Origin: Maylandia zebra
Lineage: Eukaryota > Chordata > Actinopteri > Cichliformes > Cichlidae
Reading direction: 5' to 3'
DNA: 64,000 nt
Assembly: GCF_041146795.1 (NCBI RefSeq)
Contig: NC_135167.1
Span: 7,894,954 to 7,958,953, forward strand
Positions 24,574-36,045 of this stretch are shown piece by piece (within the stretch, counting starts at the first letter, position 1; every line of letters begins with the position of its first letter). A model generated the notes under the pieces. That model ran no database searches. It saw only the letters and a list, made by a program, of their open reading frames with translations, and was not told the DNA's origin. A program made the position numbers and the translations under genes.

Positions 24574-27500
24574 CTTCTGTCGGTGCTGTGCTTTTGGAAA
24601 CCGAATTTCCCAGAGGAACCCACCCGAGGGATTAATAAAGTTTTTATCTTATCTTATCTTATCTTATCTTATCTTAAAGTATGCTGATTCTGATATATCT
24701 ATCAGATAGTTTGGGGCTCTGTCCAAATTTTACAGGTGCATGAATTTAAATACCTTTTTCAGCGTGTTCTTGACAGATGGCTAGGTTCCCAGTGGCTGCA
24801 TCATGCCATATCCCACTGCAAAACATAGTGTATGTTTACATTAGACAGTATGTAACCAACATCCTGGCAGTTGATAGAAAACTAACATTTACAGGAACCC
24901 ACAGGAACCTTACTCCTCCCAAGTATATCCCTTTAAATTAATTGAAATTAGCAACACAGGGGCACCACAGGGGACTGTCCTCTCCCCCTTCCTCTTCACC
25001 CTCTACACCACAGACTTCAGCCACTGCACAGAGACCTGCCATCTTCAGAAGTTTTCTGATGACTCTGCGGTGGTTGGATGCATCAGCAGGGATGATGAGA
25101 CAGAGTACCGGGCTGTGGTCGACTCCTTTGTCACGTGGTGTGAGCAGAATCATCTGCAGCTCAACGTGGCAAAGACCAAGGAACTGATCGTGGACTTCAG
25201 GAAGACCAGGAAACACTTGACCCCTGTTTCAATCCAGGGGGTCAGTGTTGACATTGTGGAGGACTATAAATACCTTGGAGTACACATTGACAATAAACTG
25301 GACTGGGCTAAAAACACCACAGCACTTTACAGGAAGGGCCAGAGTCGTCTCTATTTTTTGAGGCGACTGAGGTCCTTCAACATCTGCCAGAAAATGCTGA
25401 GGATTTTCTATGAGTCTGTGGTGGCCAGTGCGATCCTCTATGCTGTTGCATGCTGGGGGAGCAGGCTGAGGGTCGCAGATGCCAACAGACTTAATAAACT
25501 GATCCGTAAGGCCAGCAATGTTGTGGGGATGGAGCTGGACTCCCTCAAGGTGGTGTCGGAGAGGCGGATGCTGTCCAAGATAAAGACAATGTTGGATAAC
25601 ACCTCCCACCCACTCCATGACATGTTGGTCAGTCACAGGAGCACGTTCAGTGAGAGACTGAGATTACCGAAAAGCACCACTGAACGACACAGGAAATCAT
25701 TCCTGCCTGTGGCCATCTCCCTGTACAACGCATCCACTTAACACACTGTTTGCTGCTACAGCTACACATGTTTCTTTTCCAACTATTTATTTATAAGTGA
25801 CTTATGTATGTATGTATGTATATATATGTATATATTGTACTATTCTTAGTTAGCGTATTGTCTGTCTTGTCTTAATGTTGGTTTAAAATGGAGCACTGTA
25901 ACAAAAAATAATTTCCCCCAGGGATCAATAAAGTATTCTGATTCTGATTCTGATTCTGATTCTGAAATTATGCTGAAGTATCTTGACTTGCATCAGCTTT
26001 AGTTAGTTGAACAAAAAAGCCTAACACCCGTTGGGTGATAACTGGTTGTTACACAGTACACTAGCTTTTCATAAAGCAGTAGAGCTGTACTACAGTAGGA
26101 CAAATTCATAAACAAAAGCTCCAATGAGTGTCAGTGAGTGTTGAAATATTGTGATAACATGATTTACGGGACATTGTATTTCCTAAGTGCTGCTTCATCC
26201 TTGATGAAGTGTGCAATGATTCATCCATCAAGCTTTGTCAGGTGGTGCAACACCACTGGCAAAAAGTAAGCTAATAATGTTGCATATTATGTACACATTT
26301 CAGGGCGTGCTAGTATGACGTTATAGGATGTGAATCACACCTGTGTATGAATCAAGAGGTACACTGAGGAGTGTTTGAATACTAAGGAACATTGTTTTTA
26401 TAAATATGACCATCTTTTACAATGTACATGATCTTGCAACCTATGGTGGTAACATTGGTAGGTTCTTAATAATGTTTGTATTAGTAAACATTACATTTTT
26501 ATTTCAGCTTGCTGTTAGAAAAATGTAAGGCTACTTCATGCAATCTTTGGTTGCGAAGAATTATTCTGCATATTCTCCAGATATGAGTTCCATAAAGCTC
26601 TGAGGTCTTACTTTGTGTCACGTATGCACTGGGTGCCATCCCAGCCACAGTAAGGATCTCTGGATAACATACAGTCCTGGCAGGTATCTCCATACTGGGA
26701 GCAGTCTGCTACATCAAGTTGGACCAGTTGACTTCCATTGTTCACATACAGCTTTTTCTGTAACGATGGACAAGTTTTCTTAATGTACTCGGCCATTTCT
26801 AAACAAAAACAAAAAACTCCACTGGAGTTAATTTACAGATCTAAGTTTGATGTTCCTTTTCAGGAGCATCTAAGTTGTTTTCCATACTCACACACCTATA
26901 TGGTTTAGTGGAGGATATATTGTTCTGTAGGGAACACTGGTACTCACAGAAGATGGGTGAAGGATGAAGCTGATCTGTTCTGTGTAGTTGAATGGTCGAA
27001 ACTCAGCAATGAGAAAGGTATCATTTTTATTGTGCAATACTTTATGAATTCCTCCATTGTCTGCGGAAAACCACAAAAAGAAGCAGGGATGATACTAAAT
27101 ATTAAAACCCATCTAAATTAGAGATGGCACGATACCACTTTTTTATGTCCGATACCGATACCGATATCATAAATTTGGATATCTGCCGATACCGATATGA
27201 ATCCGATATAGTGTTTTTTAATCAACAAAACTGTTTTTTAAATATCTTGCTGCATTTTGTATAAGTTCATACTCAAGTTTAAAACAACAAGTACACTAAA
27301 GCTATTCTGTTATACCTGTATGCAAAAAAATATATTTCATAGTTCAGCAATACTGATCAATCTAATAAACTTAAACCTACACCATCCTCCCTATTCTGGT
27401 ATTTTAAAGAGTACTTAGCATAAATATTAAGCAACCTAACTAATAGGGTTCCAACTCCCAGCAACAACAAAAATAAATAAATAAAAAATAGGGAACCACC

Positions 27501-30500
27501 CCTCACGCTCCACCTCATGATGCTTAATCAACGTAATCAACCTTAATTTGATGCAGTGTGAAAAAAAAATGCACAGAAATCAATTATTTTTCAAGAAATA
27601 TTAAATAGATTCAACATCTTTCTTCAACAAAATTGCAGACTGCACAGATGGTACCTTCCCAAAGGAAAAAGTACTATAGCTTACTAGGGTATATATATTA
27701 GACTTAATAGTTACTATATACAGTAATTGACTTCTATTCATTTTACATCAAATTAAAACTTTGGGTGTCAGATAATTATTTATTAAAAGCTAGACATTTT
27801 AAATGAGAATAAGAAAGAAAAGTATGTCTTTGTGCCCCCTTTTCCCTGTTAATGCCCTATCGGCCCCCCTGGCTAAACTTTGCTAGATCCGCCCCTGCAC
27901 AGTTACCAGCGTCAGCTACGTAGAAAAAGATCCTCCAGTAGAAAGTAATATTAAATACATTCTAACAATAGCTGATCAAGCTTAAATGTGCTGCTGTTGT
28001 TCAGCCGCTGGTTTCCTCTTTCTGGTGCAAAGTGGGCCAAAAGCAAACTAGAGACACGGACTCGCGACAGAAAAGCCGATCAGCTGATCGTTAAGCAGTT
28101 TCATGATTGAAGTAGCAGCAGGAGAGCGAGAGGCAGTCGCTCCATATATCGCTTGTTAAGCTTAACGCAGGAATGCTTTACAAACATTCAGAGATGGACT
28201 TACACACTTGCTTTACTTCTCTCGGGATAACTTTGTCGGAGATGAAATGCCGGGTTGCTAGCGAAGCTCCACATGCTATCCAGACCACCGACAGGTCCCG
28301 CATGCCACAGCCGCTCTATCACGTGATGCATACTGCTCCCATGTGCTAACGTTCTGAGGTGAGTTACGGCGTGTTGCAAGTTTTGTGAGGTGCTTTCGTG
28401 ATATTTAATGGATCGGATTACATTTTTTATTTTTCTCTGATATCCGATCCAGTAATTTAGGTCAGTATCGGACCGATACCGATACGTAATATCGGATCGG
28501 TCCATCTCTAATCTAAATGCACAAATGCACCTCAGCCACCCCACTCTCTCTCTCTGAGGTTCTGTTAATTTTTGGTCTTCAAACTCAGGTAAACCCGTTG
28601 AATAATATTATATTCTTTTAATACATTCATAATTACATGGCTGTGATCACAGCACCTCCCGCATCAATCAAGGAGATTTGGTTACTGCACTATTTTCGCC
28701 CTGAGGTATGATCTCAGATATACACAAACGAACATTATAGCATATTCTTCTTAGCATTTTTACTACTTCAGATTATTGTTTTTACTCACTTAAAGATAAG
28801 AAGATAACAGTGTGGTGACTGGTTCTCCTGTTTGGTGAGCCATCAATTTGGATGTGAGTATAGCTCTGGTGATTGAAGAGAAGAAGGCCAGAGTTTCCCA
28901 CAGGATGAACCAGCTGCTCCATCTCTGAAGTCTTTTCAATCTTCTTCAGGGTTTCCACTGGAAGCTTGGTGCTATCATCAACGCACTGAAGAAATAAGGT
29001 GCTTAACTTAGACTGGCTGAACACCAGATGACTGGTCAATAAGCCTGTAAACCTCTGGTTTACTTTTTCGGTTTCCAAATGACTGTTTTAAAAACAAATC
29101 TAAAACCTTTTAATTTAGTTTTTTAATTAATTTAATATCGTAAAGGTGAAAGAAAATATTTAAAAGCTATTTTTCACTCAGTGACTACACTTAACCATTG
29201 GTTTAAATTATAATAAAGGGCTATTCTATTCTTGTCTATATACTCCGCCCCCCCAAAAAGGCAGGGATCTTCTTGTGATGGTAGCCGTTATTAAATTTTT
29301 CACTTTAGACCAATTTGAATATTCCATACCGTCCTTGGCCTGTCCATCTCAGCTTTTGTGTAGCCTTTGAATGGGGAGTTTGTGAAGATTTTGTCAATGT
29401 CTCCTATTGTGTAGATGCAGACAGCACTCATCCCCCTGCAGGGAGACACATTGTAGGTTTGTCTGAGACATTTGCAGCAAAATGAGTAGACTGGTCCAAG
29501 GTAAAAAAAAAAGAAAAAAGAGAGAGAGTTGAAAAAGCAGCTGACCACACAGAATGAGAAAATAAGAAACTGGTAGGGAACGGCTTAAAAAGAACAAAGT
29601 GTCCTTTTATCATCATGAAAGGATATTGTTTGGAAGTTTGGAAGCAGATGATTCGATTACACAAATAGCTAGTCACAGAAACAGAGTAAATTATAACTAT
29701 ATCATTATTATTAGCATCAAAATAAATATCATCAGAGTCCTACCATTCATTTCTAAAGAGTGCATAAATCTTTGTATCCTGCCATCGATCTGCATCCACA
29801 GTGGAAACATCCACCAGTTCAGAGAAATGCTGTTTTCTGTTACGATCTCCACAGAAGAGCCTGGCATTCATTTGGGATGTCCAGGTAAACTGCAAATTGT
29901 TCTTGGGACCACCAACATCTGCCTAGAAGCAATGGACAGTCAATCAGTCATGATGTATTTATGTTTATTTAATTTTTAATGTTGGTGGCACTTAATATAA
30001 ATTTTCAAACTATTTTGGTCTTACCATGCAAACCCGGGTCACAAAGGGGAGCCACATTTCACGGAACAGTCCATTGTCTTTGCTTTTCTCCCTATAGAAG
30101 CCATAAAGTCTGTTCTGGGAGGGATCCTCTTCACGTTTGCTGAGCACCAATCCTACATAATGCTGCTCTAAACATTGAAAGACAAAATATTTATTTGAAT
30201 CCAAACATTTAGAGTGATGTGATTTCACTAAATAAGGTGTCTCTGGCTCTAACTTTATGAAAATACCTTTATCGTGGTTCTTTGGCCGCACTATTGCTTT
30301 ACCAAATTTCTGAATACCAACAGATTCATCAGATCCAGAGTGTGTTATGTAGAGAGCTGCACTCTGTTCAGAATCTGGAAAAAACAGTTGCAAATGAAGG
30401 TTTTATAGGGTTGAATATAATAGCAATAAGAAAAAGAAACAACCTTTAGAATGGATTGAGTTGATTAAAGGATGTTAGTAGTTTTGACAAGAGTACAGAC

Positions 30501-33500
30501 TTTCTGCAAATTACACAATCATTGAAAACAAATGAATGAAATAGCAGGGATTCATCAGGAGATTTATTATAGAGCATCCTCATGTAGAAAAACTCACCTA
30601 TAAAAACTGATGGTTCACCCTCCTTTATGTTAAATCTTTCTATACCTTCTATTAAGTTTTCGATATTTTCAGAGGAAAGGCACATGGGGGCCTCCACTGT
30701 TAAATCCTATAAAAGAAAGCACAGCACATCTTAATGTATGGTCCCCTCAAGATCGGTGGTGACCATGGTGGCCATTTAGAAGTCGGCCATCTTGGATACA
30801 ACTTTTGTTTTTTCAATGGGAAGAGGGCCATGTGACACATCAAACTTATTGGTAATGTCTCAAGAAAAACAATGGTGTGCTTGGTTTCAACGTAACTTTA
30901 TTCTTTCATGAGTTATTTACAAGTTTCTCTTTGTTCACAGCCATTGACATGTCAAAGAGGTTAACACGTGAGGAGCGCATCAAAATCATGTTGATATCTG
31001 GTGAACGCAGTAACCGGGCCATTGCAGCAGATTTCAATGCAAGACACCCTACGAGACCACCCATCTCCCATGCTACAGGCAGCAAACTGCTTGCTAAGTT
31101 TCGTGAAACTGGTTCAGAGTTGGATTTGCCAAAATGTGGACGCAAGAAAACTGTCACTAATGTCCTAGCTTCATTCAGCAAGAGCCCACAGTGTAGCACT
31201 CACTGCATGTCACTGGAGAGTGGCATTAGTCGAACATCCCTTTGGCGGATTAGCTACTCACAAATGGCACCCTTACAAACTCCAGCTACTGCAGCATCTC
31301 AACGAGGATGACCCAGATCGGCGCACAGAATTTGCAGAATGGGCAAAACAAAAATTGCAACAGGACCCTCAGTTCACACAGAAGATTTTGTTCAGTGATG
31401 AGGCAAACTTTTATGTGAATGGTGATGTTAACAAACAAAACCACTGCTATTGGTCTGACACTAACCCACATTGGATGGATCCTTCCAAGGCTGTTGGAAC
31501 AACAAAAGAGATGGTTTGGTGTGGTATATGGGGACAACGATAGTGGGTCCATTCTTCATCAATGGAAACCTCAAGGCCACTGGATATTTGAAATTGCTAC
31601 ATGATGATGTGTTTCCCTCTTTATGCACTGAAGCTGGCATGTTCCCTGAGTTTTTCCAGCAAGATTGTGCACCACCACATTATGGGTGCCAGGTCCGAGC
31701 ATTCCTAGATGAACAGTTTCCTGGAAAGTGGATTGGTCATCGTGGGCCAGTTGAAGGGTCATCTGAAGGCAATTGTCTATGGTGTGAAGATATGAGATGT
31801 GCAGCACCTGAAACTACAGATACTGGATGCCTGTGCTGGCATTTCTCCTGCGGTGTTACTATCAGTGTGTGAAGAGTGGGAGAAGAGGGTTGCATTGACA
31901 ATCCAACACAATGAACACATTGAACACATTTTATAAGTGGTCAGAAACTTGTAAATAACTAATGAAAGAATAAAGTTACGTTGAAACCAAGCACACCATT
32001 GTTTTTCTTGTGACATTACCAATAAGTTTGATGTGTCACATGGCCCTCTTCCTATTGAAAAAAACAAAAGTTGTATCCGAGATGGCCGACTTCTAAATGG
32101 CCACCATGGTCACTCACCACCCATCTTGAGGAGTTTGCCCCCTCACATATACTAATGTGCCACAAACAGGACTTTAATATCACCAACCATTCCCATGTCA
32201 TTACGGTGTATCCATATAAATGGCCCACCCTGTATTTGTGGTGATGTTAACAGTTCTCAATGACAATGATGCCAGTGTCCTACCGTGTTACAGCAAACCC
32301 TTTCATTGCCATCTGTTCCACACACAAACAACTGGTTAGCATCTTTCTTCCGGTGGACCAAAGTGATGTTATAGCTGCAATCCTTAAAGACAAGACAAAT
32401 ATTGTTTGTTATATTTCTTCAGTGGTCAAACAATCAAATCTAACCAACTAAATTTGTTTGTTTTACTTACATGTTCACTGCTTATGCTGTTGCATTTCTC
32501 CCACTGCATAAACTTGTGGCTCTATGTAGATATATGATGCAGGACTATTACTTTCCCATGATATTATTATGAATATTATTTCAATGATCTCAGTATAATC
32601 ATTTACTGTGGTTGTACAGATTTCTACTACCGTCTTATGGTTTTGAAAGTTGTAGGTATTCAGGTATGATTGTCCAGCAGCTAAAACAGTGTCTGATTGG
32701 TCTTCTAAAAGAATCTGTACAGGTGGGTCATGGGGAAGACTGAACCGTGTCATTGCTTTTTCTAAAAACAAACCCAGCAAAAACAAGAAAAGAAAGATAA
32801 AATGTATGAATGTATTATGAGATTCATCAGGTAAACCCATAATGTAGTATCATAAACAACAAGAATGATTTTTCGCCCCTGGAAGGCAAGGAGTATGTCA
32901 TCAGTTCATTTTATTTATCTGTTTGTTAGTAGTGCAAGATCCACATACCCATAACAGTTTGAGCTGATTAAATTTTGTTGAAAACCAGGTCAAGATCACA
33001 CCAAATGTGAAAATCTTTATATTACGCACAATTGTTTTTATGGATCCTCTCCAAACTTCACAACAATATACACAACAGTATAGAGGTTGAATAAGTGTTT
33101 AGCCTTGAACTTCATTGTTAGTACCCAGTATATACATATATTTGAAATGCTTGATGCATGTTAGTACAGGTCTCCTAAGAATGAAACTCAAACACTTTGG
33201 TGATCCTATTTCTGCCATCCCTCTTGCACTTTTTTGTAACTCCAAAAACCATTGGCCTTGTCTTACAGTGAGAATAATAATGATAATCTTATGGTTTTCT
33301 TGCATTTTTAAAGGCACATTCTTAACTCTTTCCCACATAAAGATGGCATTTGTAAGCAACAGGTGTCCAAAGATGTATTGTGTCTACTTAAAGTAGACAG
33401 TGGTAATCCAGTTTTATTAAGTAAGATGTAAAAAAGCTGAACAAAGTTTTTTCCCACACTACTGTCAATATGAAAGTGACACTGCTTTACATGTCCAGTT

Positions 33501-34741
33501 ACTTCTTCAAAAAGAGGTTTATGGTAGCATTGTTGGTGCTGTTTTGAAAACTTAGCTGAAGGGAGAAAATGAAACCTACCCTCTGCAGTTGTCAGAAGAG
33601 TTTACCATTGCTTACATAAACAAAATAACAAGTGCAAAAAGTTTCAGTTAGATGAAGTCTGACACTCTACTAAAATATCACGTTGTTCTGTTAATGTTAT
33701 ACAGATAAACTTTTTTGAAATCTTTATTTAATCATTGAGTCCCTTAGCATTAAAATCGTGGGAGACCTGCCCAAGAAAGCACGTCATGAAAAGATTTCAG
33801 AAATATAATAAACGGCAAATAGACTAAAATAAAGTAGAACAAACAAAAACATTTTTTAGAAATAAAAATTGCACTCCACAGAATTCTTCAACTCTTTAAC
33901 TTTTGAACTCTATCAGGGAGACAAAACCAGTGAGACTGCGTCTTGTAAATGTTACGACGTACGAAGGGCACCCACCATAAGCAGCTGTCTGTGCACGATA
34001 AGAAATTACATAGATAAGCAGTTTATCCACTTTGTAAATAACAATATGCTAATGCGTTTAGCTAAACGAAGTCAGTGACGTGCACTGGAGGGTGAAGTAG
34101 AGTTTTGTTAATATTGTCAAAACTTAAAGAACTATGATACAGGGACAATGTGTAGAACATAGTCTTCACAGCCATTTCTGTCCAGAAGAGGGTGTGTAAA
34201 AGCTCTCTTTGCCTTTATACGTATCATTCCTAATTTCTTTTGTAACTATAGAAAAAATAGAAAATAAAAAAACAACATCTAAATCTAAACCATCATCCTG
34301 CCAGTGAGTCCTAACCACTACTCATTGTTGAAAAAATTGTCCACAGACAAACAAAGAAACATTGTAAGGCACAAAGCTGCCTTCTGTCCAACACATCGCT
34401 TTGTGGTTAACATGGGCATGTTGTCCTCCTCTGACGATAATGGAACTGCATAATACGGACTGTACGTTTGAAAGAAAGACTTGATGTTTTTTTCCTGAAT
34501 CACAATGACCAAGTCATTTAATACATATTCATTCACCTCACTGCATACTTTAAAGCGCTGATAAAAATCCCTTCGCAGTCCCTTTTAACTTTTTAGCATT
34601 TGATATCTCATAAATGAAGAAAAATCATTTCCTTTTTTTACCTTTTTCTGTGAAGATCATCCTCGGAGAAGGATCAACGTTCCCCATAGCCAAATTACAG
34701 AGATGTAAAAATAACAAATATGTCGCTAATGAGAGCGTCAT
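21505..34741 (-). CDS. Semaphorin-7A-like gene B (14 exons)
   Basis: Second tandem copy. Coding exons, 5' to 3': 34642-34741, 32631-32761, 32471-32521, 32284-32382, 30598-30706, 30267-30374, 30025-30167, 29744-29922, 29330-29435, 28790-28985, 26948-27060, 26612-26757, 24754-24815, 21505-21827. They sum to 1866 nt, 621 aa. The start ATG precedes a hydrophobic leader (TLSLATYLLFLHLCNLA). The PSI exon covers residues 446-494. Exon 14 (515-621) has the Ig motif SSRHAQYSWHHLQNSS and the tail VVLIQML, shorter than in gene A. Oddities: exon 3 is 51 nt instead of 39 because its donor has moved; exon 5 is 109 nt and much diverged; exon 6 lacks three residues present in A and C. Introns carry LINEs, a hAT MITE and a mariner-like element, none touching an exon. 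No disabling change found. Confidence 0.85.
23963..24674 (+). mobile_element. Second LINE 3' fragment nested in the tail of the first
   Basis: Encodes LLFYAVVCWGS-like to VPHAIRLFNSSLEGRG, the C-terminal end of a related but distinct reverse-transcriptase ORF (frame 23961-24338). It ends in a (TTATC)n tail. It is flanked by TAAAGT on both sides (to 23962, and 24675-24680), a short target duplication inside the tail of the host LINE. It contains a (GT)n tract at 24515-24571. Confidence 0.8.
24515..24571. repeat. (TG)n microsatellite
   Basis: Perfect TG run of about 28 units inside the nested LINE 3' untranslated region. Confidence 0.95.
24952..25965 (+). mobile_element. L2/Rex-like LINE 3' copy with (GATTCT)n tail
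   Basis: 5'-truncated LINE with a continuous 223-codon frame (25070-25741). This is the last part of the reverse-transcriptase ORF: SRDDETEYRAVVDSF, YKYLGVHIDNKLDW, AILYAVACWGSRLRV, SISLYNAST. It ends with about five GATTCT repeats. TGAAATTA occurs on both sides (just before 24952 and at about 25963), fitting a target duplication. It lies in intron 12 of gene B and is better preserved than the copy at 22200. Confidence 0.85.
27119..28510. mobile_element. hAT-type non-autonomous element, 1392 bp
   Basis: A perfect 8-bp duplication ATCTAAAT flanks it (27111-27118 and 28511-28518). Its ends are TAGAGATGG and the inverse CCATCTCTA, followed by 'ccgataccgatacc'-rich subterminal sequence on both sides. 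No transposase frame. It lies in intron 10 of gene B, about 60 bp from exon 11. Confidence 0.88.
30738..32232 (+). mobile_element. Mariner/Tc1-superfamily element with long TIRs
   Basis: The right end reads (reverse complement) CAGGGTGGGCCATTTATATGG and abuts TA, as in mariner relatives. About 190 bp of the left arm (from 30748) is repeated inversely at 31940-32130, containing 'ccatggtggccatttagaag'. The outermost left 100 bp are missing. It carries a broken transposase gene and lies in intron 4 of gene B. Confidence 0.85.
30949..31936 (+). pseudogene. Mariner-like transposase, frameshifted
   Basis: Starts MSKRLTREERIKIMLISGE, a helix-turn-helix DNA-binding region, followed by PPISHATGSKLLAKF. 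The catalytic part includes LFSDEANFYVNGDVNK with the first acidic residue, and later EFFQQDCAPPHYG with the second. The frame changes at least twice (about 31200-31290 and 31540). Near 31750 the region that should carry the third acidic residue and the PPRSPDL-type motif is missing: the sequence jumps to the C-terminal part that ends at the TAA at 31934-31936. It is therefore not functional. Confidence 0.85.
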
Positions 34742-36045
34742 CTTCGTCGTTACTGTCCAAAACAGTATTTCCGTCCCTAATTACTTGCCCTTCACCTCGA
34801 TGGAACACATTCTCTGGAAAAAATGCACTCAGGACTTTGGAGAAGTGCATGACAGCTGGGGTGTAGTTTACAGTCAGAGTCTCTTCGCCCGCCCACGGGC
34901 ACGAGGAAGAGAGGTGTAGACAAACCAACCCTCTGAGCAATCATTTTGTCAGTTGCATAATAAAGTTATCATAGTTGACACAGCTGCTTTATTAATCATT
35001 TAGCCTGCCCACAGCTGCATTTTATGATGTACAGTGTAACAGTGCTCATGATATTTAGGGTTAATTTTAATTATGAAGAGATTTCTTACCTTTTTTTCGA
35101 ACACGTAAACAATGGAGGGCAAACAGTTTGATCATTTCAAATAACTAAAACAACATATGAGTACAGAGGAGTTATTTGAGGAGTTCTCCTTCCTTGTATG
35201 TTCCAGCTGTGTGCCACACTTTCTAGACTCTATAACACACACATCCTCTGATATGTCTCCGCTGTCCTCTTTACTCCAGAATAATTTCAGAAATTGAGAG
35301 ACCCTTCAGATGACACTGATTGCTAGGTCAAATGGGGGACGGTGGAGGAGAAACGAGACAAAAAAAGACGCACAAATTGAAGAAGCGAGAAAGCACAGGT
35401 GTATCCACTATTACGTTTGATCCTATTTTCACTTTTTAATTACCTTTACCTGTATGATTGAAGTTAAGCTAAAGCTCACCCCCCCCTCCTTTATTTATGC
35501 TGTAAAACAGCTTAAACAAGATTATAATACCAACATCATAGCGAAGGACAGATAAGTAAAAATGGTTAACATGAGCCATCTTCCAAAATTCTCCCGTGAT
35601 CACATGCTATAGATCAGCTGCTCTCGACATGATACAATGCTTTCTTTTATCATATCCTGTTGTGCATCACAATTACTACTTAGCTGCCCCCCCCCCCCCC
35701 CCCCCCCCCCCATTTTATTTTTAAATAACAGGTCGAGTTTTTAGAACGGATGCTCTCGCTTAATACTCATATGTGAATAATGCTACTGTGTGTTAAATTT
35801 AGTGGTACATTATCAGCATGGCTAATTAACAGTTTCTATCTTCAGCCTTTTTTTTGTAAATTTGCATATTTTGTGGGTTTAAAATGTTTTTTATTTTTTT
35901 TATTTTGTTTGTTTGCAGCCATAACTCATAATTCATTTTCAGAATCAACACCTGCAGTTGCTCTAACATGTATTGTGTTATTGTGTCAGAATACTTTGGA
36001 TGTCAGACTTCAGTGACACATATCTTGTGGCAAAAGACATATGAC
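34742..36045. other. Upstream region of gene B, no gene seen
   Basis: Non-coding DNA upstream of the start of gene B, AT-rich with a long C homopolymer at 35687-35711. I see no TATA box at a convincing distance and no exon. Confidence 0.5.
35687..35711. repeat. Poly-C tract, 25 bp
   Basis: Uninterrupted run of 25 C. Length is likely polymorphic or assembly-sensitive. Confidence 0.95.

Larger units (their letters stand above)
22200..24695 (+). mobile_element. L2/Rex-like LINE, 5'-truncated, interrupted by another LINE
   Basis: Encodes pieces of a jockey/L2-type reverse transcriptase: LRPIVRPHQNPLQFAYQ near 22620, the catalytic box region FSDDSAVVG near 23030, and the C-terminal YKYLGVHIDNK to ISLYNSS (23229-23700). 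The frame is broken in several places (for example near 23230), so it is dead. The first 130 bp, 'ttatatagcgctttttgag', is another common fish repeat unit. The 3' tail 'gggattaataaagt' at 23950-23962 is split by a second LINE and resumes at 24681 with 'atgctgattctgat'. It lies in intron 13 of gene B. Confidence 0.85.
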
